Below are positions 25,032-33,717 of a DNA stretch of 64,000 nt, one piece after another (within the stretch, counting starts at the first letter, position 1; every line of letters begins with the position of its first letter). Source of the stretch: JAEUJM01 sp044221555. GTDB taxonomy: Bacteria > Actinomycetota > Acidimicrobiia > Acidimicrobiales > DATDAH01. The notes below the pieces were generated by a model. That model saw only the letters and a program-made list of their open reading frames with translations. It was not told the DNA's origin and made no database searches. The translations under genes and the position numbers were made by a program. The stretch is taken from contig JBGAOY010000014.1 of NCBI GenBank assembly GCA_044221555.1, positions 32,360 to 96,359 of the forward strand. The letters run 5' to 3'.

Positions 25032-27245
25032 ATGAGCGTCGAGGCGCTGAGCCGTTTCGTCCCCTCCAGCGCGTGTCGAATCCCGCGACGCCGCAGGGGC
25101 ATCATCGACCGCGGTGACGTGGTCGAGCGCCTGATCGATGCCGACGCTGAGCTGGTGGTCGTGTCAGCTCCTCCTGGCTACGGCAAGACCACCGTGGCCA
25201 CGCTCTGGGCCGAGGCGGACGGCCGGCCCTTCGCCTGGGTCTCGCTCGGACGTCCGGATGCCGACCTGCAGTACTTCGTCTGGCACCTGGCCACGGCCCT
25301 GGACCAGGTTCAGCCATTGTCGGACGAGCTGGTCGGCGTCATCGCCGGCCCCGGTCGGTCCTTCGGCCTCGAGGTGATGCCCGCCCTGTTGGAGGCCGTC
25401 GCGGGAATGGCCCCGTTCGTGCTGGTGCTCGATGACACCCAGGTGCTGAGGTCCCGCGACGCCGCACAGGTCGTCGACCGCCTCGTCGACGCGCTGCCGG
25501 AGGGAGCCGCGGTCGCGCTCCTCGGGCGCAACGTCGCCATGTTCGACGTTGCTCGTCGGCGTGTCGAGGAACAGGTCTTCGAGCTGCATGCCCCCGATCT
25601 CGCCATGTCCGCGGACGAGGCGGGCCATCTGTTCGCGTGGTCGGGGCTCGACTTGGACGCGTTCAGCATCGCCGACCTGGTCGAGCGCACCGAGGGTTGG
25701 CCGGCGGCATTGCACCTCGCCGAGCTCAGCCTCGAAACGGGCGGCTGCGCGGACTTCGACCTCTTCTCGGGTCGCGACCGCCTGGTGGCCGACTACCTCG
25801 TGGAGGAGGTGCTCAGCGGGCTGCCGGAGCGAGCCGTCTGGTTCCTCGAGCGGTCGGCGGTACTCGATCGCATGACGGCACCGCTGCTCGACGACCTGCT
25901 CGACATCCACACCTCCGGCGAGATCATCGACGCCCTGGAGCGGGACGGCAACCTGTTCCTCGTACCCCTCGACAACGAGCGCCGCTGGTACCGCTACCAC
26001 CATCTCTTCGCCGATCTCCTGCGCACCCGCCTCGATCTCCACTCCCCGACAGAGGCCCTTCGCCTCCACGCGCGCGCCAGCCGTCTGCTCGAGGCGGACG
26101 GTGATGTCGACGCTGCCATCCGCCACGCCGTCGGCGCCGGGGATCGACGGCGAGCGGCCGAGCTGATCTTGAGCCAGGCCGCCCCCGCCGTCCTCAACGG
26201 TCGGGGTGCGCTCATCAGTCGGTGGCTCGACGAGCTGGGGCCGAACGCGGTGGAGGACGATCCCATCGCCGCGATGTGCCTGGGATGGGTCGGATTCGGC
26301 CTGGGCGACCCTGCGCTCGTGCAGAACGCCATCAGGAGCGCGCAGACCGCCGGCAACCGTGTCGACGACGTGGAGCGATCTCGTGAGATCCAGCCGTGCG
26401 GGGACCTGTTCGGCGCCATCATGGGCGAAGGCGGTGTGGCGGGCGCCATCGAGCGAGCCGACGCCGTGCTCGCCGTTGAGGTCGCCGATCCGACGTGGTC
26501 GACCCTTGCGAGGGCGGTTCGGGGCCTCGCCCGTGCCGTGTCGGGGGATCGGGTGGACGCCCGCGCCGACCTGCTCGCGGTGTTGCCGCTGCTGCGCGAA
26601 CTGCCCGTCTTCGACGCTGCGGTTCGGGCCCATCTGGCCCTGCTCGACCTGGACGACGGTGACCTCGACCGCGCCACTCGCCGAGCCCGTGAGGCGTTGG
26701 AGATCGCCCACGGCGAGCATCTGGAAGGCGTGGTGGCGATCACGGTCACTTTTGCGGTCGGGTCCCTGCTGCTCGCCCGGGCCGGGTGCCTCGCCGAGTC
26801 GCGAGCGGAGTTCGCGACCGCGGCGGCGCTGCTCGAGCGCTTGGATGGCAGCTCGACGCGCACGGCCCTGCTCGGGCACACCGTGCTCGCCGCCGCGGCA
26901 CTGGCGCTCGACGACCGCTCGCTCGCTCGCAGCCATCTCATGCAAGCTGATCGAGCACGAGCGTTGGAACCTGCCGCCCGTCAGTTGAACAGGTTGCTCG
27001 AGGAGATCCGTGCGGCGCTGGCCGTCGACCAGTCGGGGGCAGGCCGACCGGCGCTCACGCCCGCCGAGCTCCGGCTCTTGCCGTTCCTGGCCACCCACCT
27101 GGCGCTCCAGAAGATCGCCGATGAGCTGTATGTCAGCCGCAACACGGTCAAGAGCCAGGCCATGGCCGTGTACCGCAAGCTCGGTGTCACGTCTCGCAGC
27201 GAAGCAGTCGTGGTCGCTCGCGAGCTCGGCCTCCTCGCCGAGTGA
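25032..27245 (+). CDS. LAL-type LuxR family transcriptional regulator (MalT-like)
   Basis: Large ATP-binding activator of 737 residues. A STAND-type ATPase domain carries Walker A 'SAPPGYGKTTVATLW' (about residue 47) and Walker B 'VLVLDDTQVL' (about 132). A helical TPR-like sensor middle follows, and a C-terminal LuxR helix-turn-helix (about 672-735, 'LTPAELRLLPFLATHLA' to 'YVSRNTVKSQAMAVYRKLGV'). MalT proteins are about 900 residues, so the sensor part is short. It probably activates a neighbouring target in response to a small inducer; the MFS transporter 103 nt downstream is the natural candidate. Confidence 0.88.
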   Translation: MSVEALSRFVPSSACRIPRRRRGIIDRGDVVERLIDADAELVVVSAPPGYGKTTVATLWAEADGRPFAWVSLGRPDADLQYFVWHLATALDQVQPLSDELVGVIAGPGRSFGLEVMPALLEAVAGMAPFVLVLDDTQVLRSRDAAQVVDRLVDALPEGAAVALLGRNVAMFDVARRRVEEQVFELHAPDLAMSADEAGHLFAWSGLDLDAFSIADLVERTEGWPAALHLAELSLETGGCADFDLFSGRDRLVADYLVEEVLSGLPERAVWFLERSAVLDRMTAPLLDDLLDIHTSGEIIDALERDGNLFLVPLDNERRWYRYHHLFADLLRTRLDLHSPTEALRLHARASRLLEADGDVDAAIRHAVGAGDRRRAAELILSQAAPAVLNGRGALISRWLDELGPNAVEDDPIAAMCLGWVGFGLGDPALVQNAIRSAQTAGNRVDDVERSREIQPCGDLFGAIMGEGGVAGAIERADAVLAVEVADPTWSTLARAVRGLARAVSGDRVDARADLLAVLPLLRELPVFDAAVRAHLALLDLDDGDLDRATRRAREALEIAHGEHLEGVVAITVTFAVGSLLLARAGCLAESRAEFATAAALLERLDGSSTRTALLGHTVLAAAALALDDRSLARSHLMQADRARALEPAARQLNRLLEEIRAALAVDQSGAGRPALTPAELRLLPFLATHLALQKIADELYVSRNTVKSQAMAVYRKLGVTSRSEAVVVARELGLLAE

Positions 27246-27347
27246 GAGGATCGCCTCGACGGCGAGATGCTCGGGGTGAGGGCGCGGGGGATCTAGCGTC
27301 GGGCGCGGCCGAGTGCACAGGGCGTCATAGGAGCGGGAGAGCCGACG

Positions 27348-28946
27348 ATGGTGACTGAGCGAGCCGAGACGGAAGGGTCCACCGCCCCCGACAAGGCCCA
27401 GTTGGTGCTGCTGGCCCTGATCCTCGTGGCGGCGGTGGCCAACCTCAACCTCGCCGTGGCCAACGTGGCCCTCCCCGACATCGGCAAGGCCTTCACCGCG
27501 TCGCAGACCGCGCTGGACATGGTGGCCGTCGGCTACTCGCTCGGGCTGGCCGCGTCGGTGCTGTGGCTGGGGGCACTGGGCGACCGCCATGGCCGCAAGC
27601 TCATGCTCATCCTCGGTGTGTCGCTGTCGGTTCCGGCGTGCCTGCTGGCCGCGTTCGCCCCGTCGATCGGGGTGCTGATCGCCGCCCGCATCCTGGGTGG
27701 TGTGTCCGCCGGCATGGCGTACCCCACCACCCTGGCGCTCATCACCGCGCTGTGGTCAGGGCCGGCGCGCACCCGCTCGATCGCCCTGTGGTCGGCGCTG
27801 GGCGGTGGCATCTCGGCGTTGGGGCCTCTGGTGGCGGGCGCGCTCCTGCTGCACTTCTACTGGGGTTCGGTGTTCCTGATCACCCTCCCGTTGGCGGCCG
27901 TGGCCCTCGTGCTGGCGATCGTGCTGGTGCCGGCCCACGTCAACGAGTCGACCGATCCCGTGGACAACCTCGGCGGCATCCTGTCGGTGTTGATGGTGGC
28001 CGCGCTGGTGCTCGCGATCAACATCGCGCCGGTGCCCGACGAGGGCACGGTGGCGCTGGGCCTGGCGGTCATCGCCATCGCGGCCGGCGCTGCGTTCGTC
28101 CTCCGCCAGCGACGCGCCCCCAACCCCCTCTACGACCTGCAGGTGGCGGCCCGCCGGATCTTCTGGGTGGCGGCCTGTGCCGGCATCATCGTGTTCGGCT
28201 CGCTCATGGGCGCGATGTTCGTGGGCCAGCAGTTCCTGCAGAACGTGCTCGGCTACTCCAGCCTCGACGCCGGCGCCGCCATCCTGCCGGCCGTCGTCTG
28301 CATGGTGCTCGCCGCGCCCCGCTCGGCGAAGCTGGTCGAGGCCAGGGGCGCCCGGTTCACCCTGCTGAGTGGGTACGTGTTCTGCATGCTCGGGTTCGTC
28401 ACCATGCTCGTCTTCTGGAACGACGGCATCTCGTACTGGCTGGTCGGCCTGGCCTACGCCTTCGTGGGCCTCGGTGTGGGCCTGGCCGGCACCCCGGCGT
28501 CGCACTCGCTCACCGGCTCGGTGCCCGTCACCCGGGCCGGGATGGCGTCGGGCACGGCCGACCTCCAGCGCGACCTGGGCGGCGCCATCATGCAGTCGAT
28601 CATGGGGGCGTTGCTCACCGCGGGCTACGCCGCCGCGGTGGCCACCGCCATCGCCGGGGCCCCGGCGGCGGACCAGGCCAGGATCACCGACGGCGTCCAG
28701 ACCCAGCTCGAGCGGTCGTTCGCCAGTGCCGAGTCGGTGGCCGGCGCCCATCCCACCTACGCGCCGCAGATCACCGCGGCGGCCCGGTCGTCGTTCGTGG
28801 ACGGGCAGGACTGGGCCTACCTGGCGGGCATCGCGGCCATCCTCGGTGGCGCCGCCCTGGTGTTCCTCCTGTTCCCTCGCCACGACGACGAGAAGCGGCT
28901 CCTTGCGGAGTACCACCTGCAGGATGTCGCCGCGGCAACCTCGTGA
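27348..28946 (+). CDS. MFS transporter
   Basis: Major facilitator permease of 532 residues with about 14 hydrophobic helices, as in the DHA2 drug/H+ antiporter group. Motif A appears as 'LGALGDRHGRKLML' around residue 80. A long hydrophilic segment with 'QTQLERSFASAESV' precedes the last helix, also typical of DHA2. Substrate unknown. ATG 27348 has GGAG upstream. It follows the LAL regulator and is probably controlled by it. Confidence 0.85.
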   Translation: MVTERAETEGSTAPDKAQLVLLALILVAAVANLNLAVANVALPDIGKAFTASQTALDMVAVGYSLGLAASVLWLGALGDRHGRKLMLILGVSLSVPACLLAAFAPSIGVLIAARILGGVSAGMAYPTTLALITALWSGPARTRSIALWSALGGGISALGPLVAGALLLHFYWGSVFLITLPLAAVALVLAIVLVPAHVNESTDPVDNLGGILSVLMVAALVLAINIAPVPDEGTVALGLAVIAIAAGAAFVLRQRRAPNPLYDLQVAARRIFWVAACAGIIVFGSLMGAMFVGQQFLQNVLGYSSLDAGAAILPAVVCMVLAAPRSAKLVEARGARFTLLSGYVFCMLGFVTMLVFWNDGISYWLVGLAYAFVGLGVGLAGTPASHSLTGSVPVTRAGMASGTADLQRDLGGAIMQSIMGALLTAGYAAAVATAIAGAPAADQARITDGVQTQLERSFASAESVAGAHPTYAPQITAAARSSFVDGQDWAYLAGIAAILGGAALVFLLFPRHDDEKRLLAEYHLQDVAAATS

Positions 28947-28977
28947 CCGCGCGGGGAGGGGGCGCGCGGCGAAGCGA

Positions 28978-29145
28978 GGGACGAGCGAAGCCTTGATGAT
29001 GCGATGAGGCGTCAGCCGAAGAGCGATCTAGAAGGGACGAGCGAAGCCTTGATGATGCGATGAGGCGTCAGCCGAAGAGCGATCTAGAAGGGACGAGCGA
29101 AGCCTTGATGATGCGATGAGGCGTCAGCCGACGAGCGGTCAGATG
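28978..29145. repeat. 56-bp tandem repeat, three copies
   Basis: Copies start at 28978, 29034 and 29090. The first two are identical over 56 bp and the third diverges in its last bases where it runs into the stop codon of the DUF2252 gene. Each unit contains GATGATGCGATGAGGCGTCA. It fills the space between two convergent genes and shows no coding pattern. Confidence 0.9.
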
Positions 29146-30551
29146 GGCTCGGGCATGGACTCGAGGCGGCCCGAGGCGATGGCGTCGACGAGGGCCTGGT
29201 GGTCGATGGTGTTCTGGGCGGCGTAGGCCCGCGAGAACGAGGCGATCGACTTGTCGAAGCGGGCGCTGGTGCCCAGGTAGCCGCTGATGGCGATGGGGTC
29301 ACCGGAGCGGGCGTGGGCCCGTGCCAGCGTCCACCCGCACATCTCTCCGTACATGCCCAAGCTGTGGGGGGCCATGGTCTCGACCACGGCCGAGCCCTTG
29401 CCGTCCCAGAGCTGGCGCATGTAGTAGTCGTGGTCGCGGCCGTCCAGGGAGAGGGTGCCGGGCACCCGCTCCCATCCCAGGAAGATGTCGCTGGTGGCCT
29501 GCATGAGCCGTTGGCCCTCGACCACCCGCTGACCCTGTTCGGGGAACTCGGTGGGGCTCAGGAACCGCTCGAGCACCGACGCCTCGGCCTCCTTGATCTG
29601 GAGGAACAGCGGGTCGTCGTTGTCCCGGCCGACGAAGAGGGCGACCCAGCAGCGGGTGCCGACCGAGCCGACTCCCACGACCTTGCGGGCGAGATCGACG
29701 AAGCGGTAGGTCTCGAGCAGGTGGCGCCGGTCGGCGCTCAGGGTGTCGCGGTACGAGTCGAGCACCCCGACGACCACATCGTGGGCCCGGGCCTCGTCCG
29801 AGCCCATGAGCTCCTTGAACGGCACCAGCAGCGGCGGGGTGTTGCGGAAGCGCAGGTGGCCCTCGACGGTCTCGGTGAGCTTCGCCAGCGCCTTCATCCT
29901 GGTCTTCGACTCGGCCTTGGTGACGAGGCGCTGCATGCTGACGCTCTCCTTGGCCTTTGCCTGGGCGCCCCAGCGGGCCCGGATCTCCCCGATGTCGAGG
30001 CGGACGTACCAGGTGTCGAGGTTGCTGGTGGCGGCGAACGATGCCATGGCCTCGCGGTAGGCGCGCACGGTCTGCTCGACGATGGGCCCGGTGGTCGTGG
30101 CCGGGAAGCCCCGGGACAGCCCGGCGATCTCGATGCTGGCGGCCAGGCGCTTGACGTCCCACTCGAACGGTCCGGGCAGCGTCTCGTCGAAGTCGTTGAC
30201 GCTGAACACCAGCGCTCGCTCCGGTGACTGGAACAGCCCGAAGTTCGACAGGTGGGCGTCGCCGCACAGCTGGACGGTGAGCCCGGAGTGGGGCATGGCG
30301 GCCAGGTCGGCCGCCATGACCAGCGCCGCGCCCCGGTAGAACGCGAACGCCGACGCGGCCATGCGCCCGTGGCGCAGGGGCACCAACTCGGGCACCCGGG
30401 TGGTGGCCTGCTCCTCGATGAAGCTGACGGGATCGCGACGGTCGGCGGCCGGCGCCCACTCGCCGTGGCTCCTGCGGGCCACCTTCTCGCGGGCGGCCCG
30501 ACCGTAGGCGGTGCGCTCGTCGATGGTCATGGTGGTCTGGTCGTAAGCCAT
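29139..30551 (-). CDS. DUF2252 domain-containing protein
   Basis: Soluble protein of 470 residues covering the whole DUF2252 family. The fold is related to small-molecule kinases: 'GDAHLSNFGLF' (about residue 97) resembles the HGDLHxxN catalytic loop and 'VFSVNDFDETLPGPFEWD' (about 114) the metal-binding DFD. 'VGSVGTRCWVALFVGRD' (about 297) is another family landmark. The function is not established. It begins 9 nt after the SulP stop and is certainly co-transcribed with it. The 56-bp repeats abut its stop codon. Confidence 0.88.
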   Translation of the reverse strand: MAYDQTTMTIDERTAYGRAAREKVARRSHGEWAPAADRRDPVSFIEEQATTRVPELVPLRHGRMAASAFAFYRGAALVMAADLAAMPHSGLTVQLCGDAHLSNFGLFQSPERALVFSVNDFDETLPGPFEWDVKRLAASIEIAGLSRGFPATTTGPIVEQTVRAYREAMASFAATSNLDTWYVRLDIGEIRARWGAQAKAKESVSMQRLVTKAESKTRMKALAKLTETVEGHLRFRNTPPLLVPFKELMGSDEARAHDVVVGVLDSYRDTLSADRRHLLETYRFVDLARKVVGVGSVGTRCWVALFVGRDNDDPLFLQIKEAEASVLERFLSPTEFPEQGQRVVEGQRLMQATSDIFLGWERVPGTLSLDGRDHDYYMRQLWDGKGSAVVETMAPHSLGMYGEMCGWTLARAHARSGDPIAISGYLGTSARFDKSIASFSRAYAAQNTIDHQALVDAIASGRLESMPEPI

Positions 30552-30560
30552 GGGGGGGTC

Positions 30561-32288
30561 CTAGCTGGTGGTCTGGCGGAACGCCGAGACGGCGTCGGGA
30601 ACGGTGGGGTAGAGGGCGTCGTCGCCCAGGAGGTCGACGATCCCGTAGCGGTCGAGCTGCGCCTGCACGTCGTCGAGGGCCTCGGCGATCACGAAGCGGA
30701 TGTGGTGCTCCGCGAGCGCGGCGTGGACCTGGCGCAGCGTCTGCCCGCCGCTGTAGTCGATGTCGGCCATCACCGCGGCGTCGAGGCAGAACCACCGGAT
30801 GGGCCGGTCCGTGCCCTCGCCGTCGTCGGCCACCAGGGCGGTGACGTCCTCGAGCAGGTGGTTGGCGTTGGCGTAGTAGAGCGTGCCCGCGAACCGGTAG
30901 ACCACCAGGCCCGGCAGGGTGCGGGCATCCGGGGTGAGGTGCACCGCCCGCCACGCCGGGTCACCCTCGTGGGGGATGAGCACGCTGGTGGCGGGACGGT
31001 AGGAGCGGCGCAGGTGGTCGAGCAGCGAGAGCACGATGGCGAGCACGATGCCCTGCTCGACACCGATGGCCACCACGGCGAGGGCGGTGACGGTGGCCAC
31101 CACGAACTCGTCGGGGCGCAGGCGCAGGATGGTGCGCATGCCTGCGAGGTCGACCAGCTCGATGCCGATGAGGAAGACCACCGCCGCGAGCACCGCGTTG
31201 GGCATGTACTGCAAGGGCTTGGTGAGGAAGAGCAGCACGATCACCACGATGGCGCCGGTGCTGATCTGGGCCAGTTGGCTGCGGCCCCCCGCCCCGTCGA
31301 CCATCTGGGTCTTGGTGGGGCTGCCGTTGACGACGAAGGTGCCCGACACACCCGCGAAGAGGTTGGCGGCACCGAGGCCCACCAGGTCGGTGTTCTCGTC
31401 GAAGGCGTCGTTGTACTTGGCGGCGTAGGCCCGGGAGGTGGCGGCGCTCTGGGCCAGGATGAGGATGAAGATCGACGCGGCGGTACCGACCAGCGCGGGG
31501 ATCTCGGACCAGCCCGCGTCGGGCAGCCCGAGGGTCGGGAGCCCGCCGGGGACCTTGCCGAGGGTGGACACCCCGTGGCTGGCGAGGTCCCAGTGCCAGC
31601 TGACGACGATGGCGCCGATCACCGCGATCAGCGCGCCGGGCACCTTCTTGGTGACGAGCTTGGTGCCCAGGATCACCACGATCACGGAGGCCGAGACGAC
31701 GACGGTGGACCAGCTGATGTCGTCGATGCCGTTCTGCAGGGTGTCGACCAGCTTGCCGATCGTCCCCGAGTCGGTGTGGCCGAGCACGGTGGTGCCCGTG
31801 CCTTCCGGGATGCCGAGCAGGCCACCCACCTGGCCGCAGGCCACCTGGATGCCCACGCCGGTGAGGAAGCCGACCAGGACCGTGCGTGAGAGGAAGTCGG
31901 CCAGGAAGCCGAGCCGGACGACCCGGGCCAGCAACATGAGCGCGCCGGCCATCAGGGCCACCAGGCCGGCGAGGGCCACGTACTCGGACGACCCGCTGGC
32001 GGCCAGGCCGGCGAGCCCCGCCGCCATCACCGCGGCGGTGGCGGAATCGGCGCCGACCACGAGGTGGCGGGACGACCCGAAGACCGCGAACGCCAGCATC
32101 GGCAGCACGATCGTGTACAGCCCGGTGATCACCGGCATGCCGGCGATGGTGGCGTAGCCCATCACCTCGGGGATGGCGAGTGCCGCAAGGGTGACGCCGG
32201 CCAGCACCTCGGTAGGCACCCGGGCCCGGTCGATCGGCAACACCCCTTGGAGGATGGGCCGTGCCCGCTTCGTCGTCCCGCTCGCCAT
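30561..32288 (-). CDS. SulP family anion transporter with STAS domain
   Basis: SLC26/SulP permease of 575 residues: core of about 10-12 helices (residues 20-430, opening with 'AGVTLAALAIPEVMGYATIA') and STAS domain (about 455-570, 'VVYRFAGTLYYANANHL', 'DIDYSGGQTLRQ'). Substrate unknown; sulfate and bicarbonate are the commonest. It lacks the His/Pro tail of the paralogue at 1132-3003. ATG 32288 is the first good start, since the open frame continues upstream only as shadow. It forms a two-gene operon with DUF2252. Confidence 0.92.
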   Translation of the reverse strand: MASGTTKRARPILQGVLPIDRARVPTEVLAGVTLAALAIPEVMGYATIAGMPVITGLYTIVLPMLAFAVFGSSRHLVVGADSATAAVMAAGLAGLAASGSSEYVALAGLVALMAGALMLLARVVRLGFLADFLSRTVLVGFLTGVGIQVACGQVGGLLGIPEGTGTTVLGHTDSGTIGKLVDTLQNGIDDISWSTVVVSASVIVVILGTKLVTKKVPGALIAVIGAIVVSWHWDLASHGVSTLGKVPGGLPTLGLPDAGWSEIPALVGTAASIFILILAQSAATSRAYAAKYNDAFDENTDLVGLGAANLFAGVSGTFVVNGSPTKTQMVDGAGGRSQLAQISTGAIVVIVLLFLTKPLQYMPNAVLAAVVFLIGIELVDLAGMRTILRLRPDEFVVATVTALAVVAIGVEQGIVLAIVLSLLDHLRRSYRPATSVLIPHEGDPAWRAVHLTPDARTLPGLVVYRFAGTLYYANANHLLEDVTALVADDGEGTDRPIRWFCLDAAVMADIDYSGGQTLRQVHAALAEHHIRFVIAEALDDVQAQLDRYGIVDLLGDDALYPTVPDAVSAFRQTTS

Positions 32289-32404
32289 CCGGCGAGCGTA
32301 ACCGGCTGTGCACGCGCCCCCAGCGGAACGTGCGCCCGCTCCAGGGCCGGTCGAGCCGGACCTGGAGGGGTGGCGTAGGGCGCGGCGCGCGCTCTCCCCG
32401 AGTG

Positions 32405-33646
32405 TCAGGGGTTGTCGAGGGGCAGCGGGCGCCGGCGGAAGAACCGGGGCCGGCCGACGTGCAGGGCTCGATCGGAGGTCCAGGGCGCAGCAGGGGCCCG
32501 GGTGTGGCCGGCCAGGCCCGTGACGGCGGTGTCGTACCCCGAGCGCAGCCACACGAAGCGGCGCCACCCGCGGTCGGTGTCGATGGCGTCGGTGCCGACC
32601 TCGGTGGCGGCGCCGGTGCCGGCGGGCTCGGGCGTGGTGGTCCCGGCGGGGCCGGTGGCTGGGTCGCGGGTCACACCGCTGACGACCATCTCCCGCACGG
32701 CGCGGTCGTACTCGGCGCGGGTGACCGAGATGGCCGGGAGGTCGTCGCCCGCGGCGGCGAGCAGATCGATCAGGCTCGGGGGCTCCGGCACGTCGAGGCC
32801 GGCGCTGCGCGCCACCCGACCGATCGCGGGGATCCCGTGGGCCAGGACGAGGACCGCCGGGGCGATGTCGGCGGTGGTGGGACCTCGCGGATCGGCGCCG
32901 ACACGGCGGTCGCCATGGAACAGCGACAGCCGGAGCGCGGCGCCGTCGAGCACCGTGCCGGCGGTGACCACCCACGACAGGCCCGGCTGCTGGGACGGGA
33001 ACGAGCAGAGCGCCGGAAACGCGGTGTGGCTCTGGGCCAGGGCGACGAACCACTCGGAAGCGGGCGTCCACACCGTCGCGCCGTCGACCGAATGGGCCAC
33101 GTGGAGGCGTCGGAGCAACTCGACGGCCGACGGGGGCGTGCCCACGAGCGGCTCGAGCAGGCCGACCCCCCGCTCGCGGTCCGAGTAGGCCGCGTACAGG
33201 GTGGGGAGGAAGCTGATCAAGAGCGCCACCAGCCCGAGGCCGATCGTGGCCTCCACGAACGTGAGCCAGGTGAGGCCGGCACCGTCGGGCTTGGCGAAGC
33301 CCAGGGTGAACAGCGACGAGCCGCTCACCACGAACGCGTCGTAGAACGGGCCCTCGTCGAGGCCCCAGAAGATGAGGGCGAAGGCGAAGGTGACGAGCAT
33401 GCACCAGGCGAACGGCAGCGACACCAGGGCCACCGGGGCGTAGAGCGACGAGAAGCGCTTGGGCACCGGTCGCCGGTGGCCGTGGCTGACGAACACCCGG
33501 TCGGCCACGGCGAAGACGAAGCGGGTGATGCCCGTGAAGCCGCCGCGGGGCAGCACCACGGTCTGCAGGGCCGAGAAGAGCACCGCGCCGGCCAGCACCA
33601 CGCCGGCCGCCACGCCGAGGCTGTGTCCCGCGTCCGGCATCGCCAC
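32405..33646 (-). CDS. ion-channel-like membrane protein, function unknown
   Basis: A 413-residue protein. Hydrophobic helices lie at about residues 9-28, 67-90 and 118-145, and between the last two is a pore-like segment, 'VVSGSSLFTLGFAKPDG', in the place where K+ channels have S-(V/L)-x-T-(V/I)-G-Y-G-D. The filter is thus altered (TLGFA). The C-terminal 250 residues are soluble and mostly helical with a Pro/Thr-rich linker near residue 345. GTG 33646 is the first start; ATG 33640, 7 nt from a CATACT box, may be the real leaderless start. Confidence 0.65.
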   Translation of the reverse strand: MAMPDAGHSLGVAAGVVLAGAVLFSALQTVVLPRGGFTGITRFVFAVADRVFVSHGHRRPVPKRFSSLYAPVALVSLPFAWCMLVTFAFALIFWGLDEGPFYDAFVVSGSSLFTLGFAKPDGAGLTWLTFVEATIGLGLVALLISFLPTLYAAYSDRERGVGLLEPLVGTPPSAVELLRRLHVAHSVDGATVWTPASEWFVALAQSHTAFPALCSFPSQQPGLSWVVTAGTVLDGAALRLSLFHGDRRVGADPRGPTTADIAPAVLVLAHGIPAIGRVARSAGLDVPEPPSLIDLLAAAGDDLPAISVTRAEYDRAVREMVVSGVTRDPATGPAGTTTPEPAGTGAATEVGTDAIDTDRGWRRFVWLRSGYDTAVTGLAGHTRAPAAPWTSDRALHVGRPRFFRRRPLPLDNP

Positions 33647-33717
33647 GAGTATGGCCTGTCGTCGCTCGTCTACGTGTACCGCGCGGTTACGCTCCGCTCC
33701 GACCCTCAGGAGGCGCC

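Noticed and set aside
28978..29145. CRISPR array
   Set aside because: The 56-bp units are contiguous identical copies without variable spacers.
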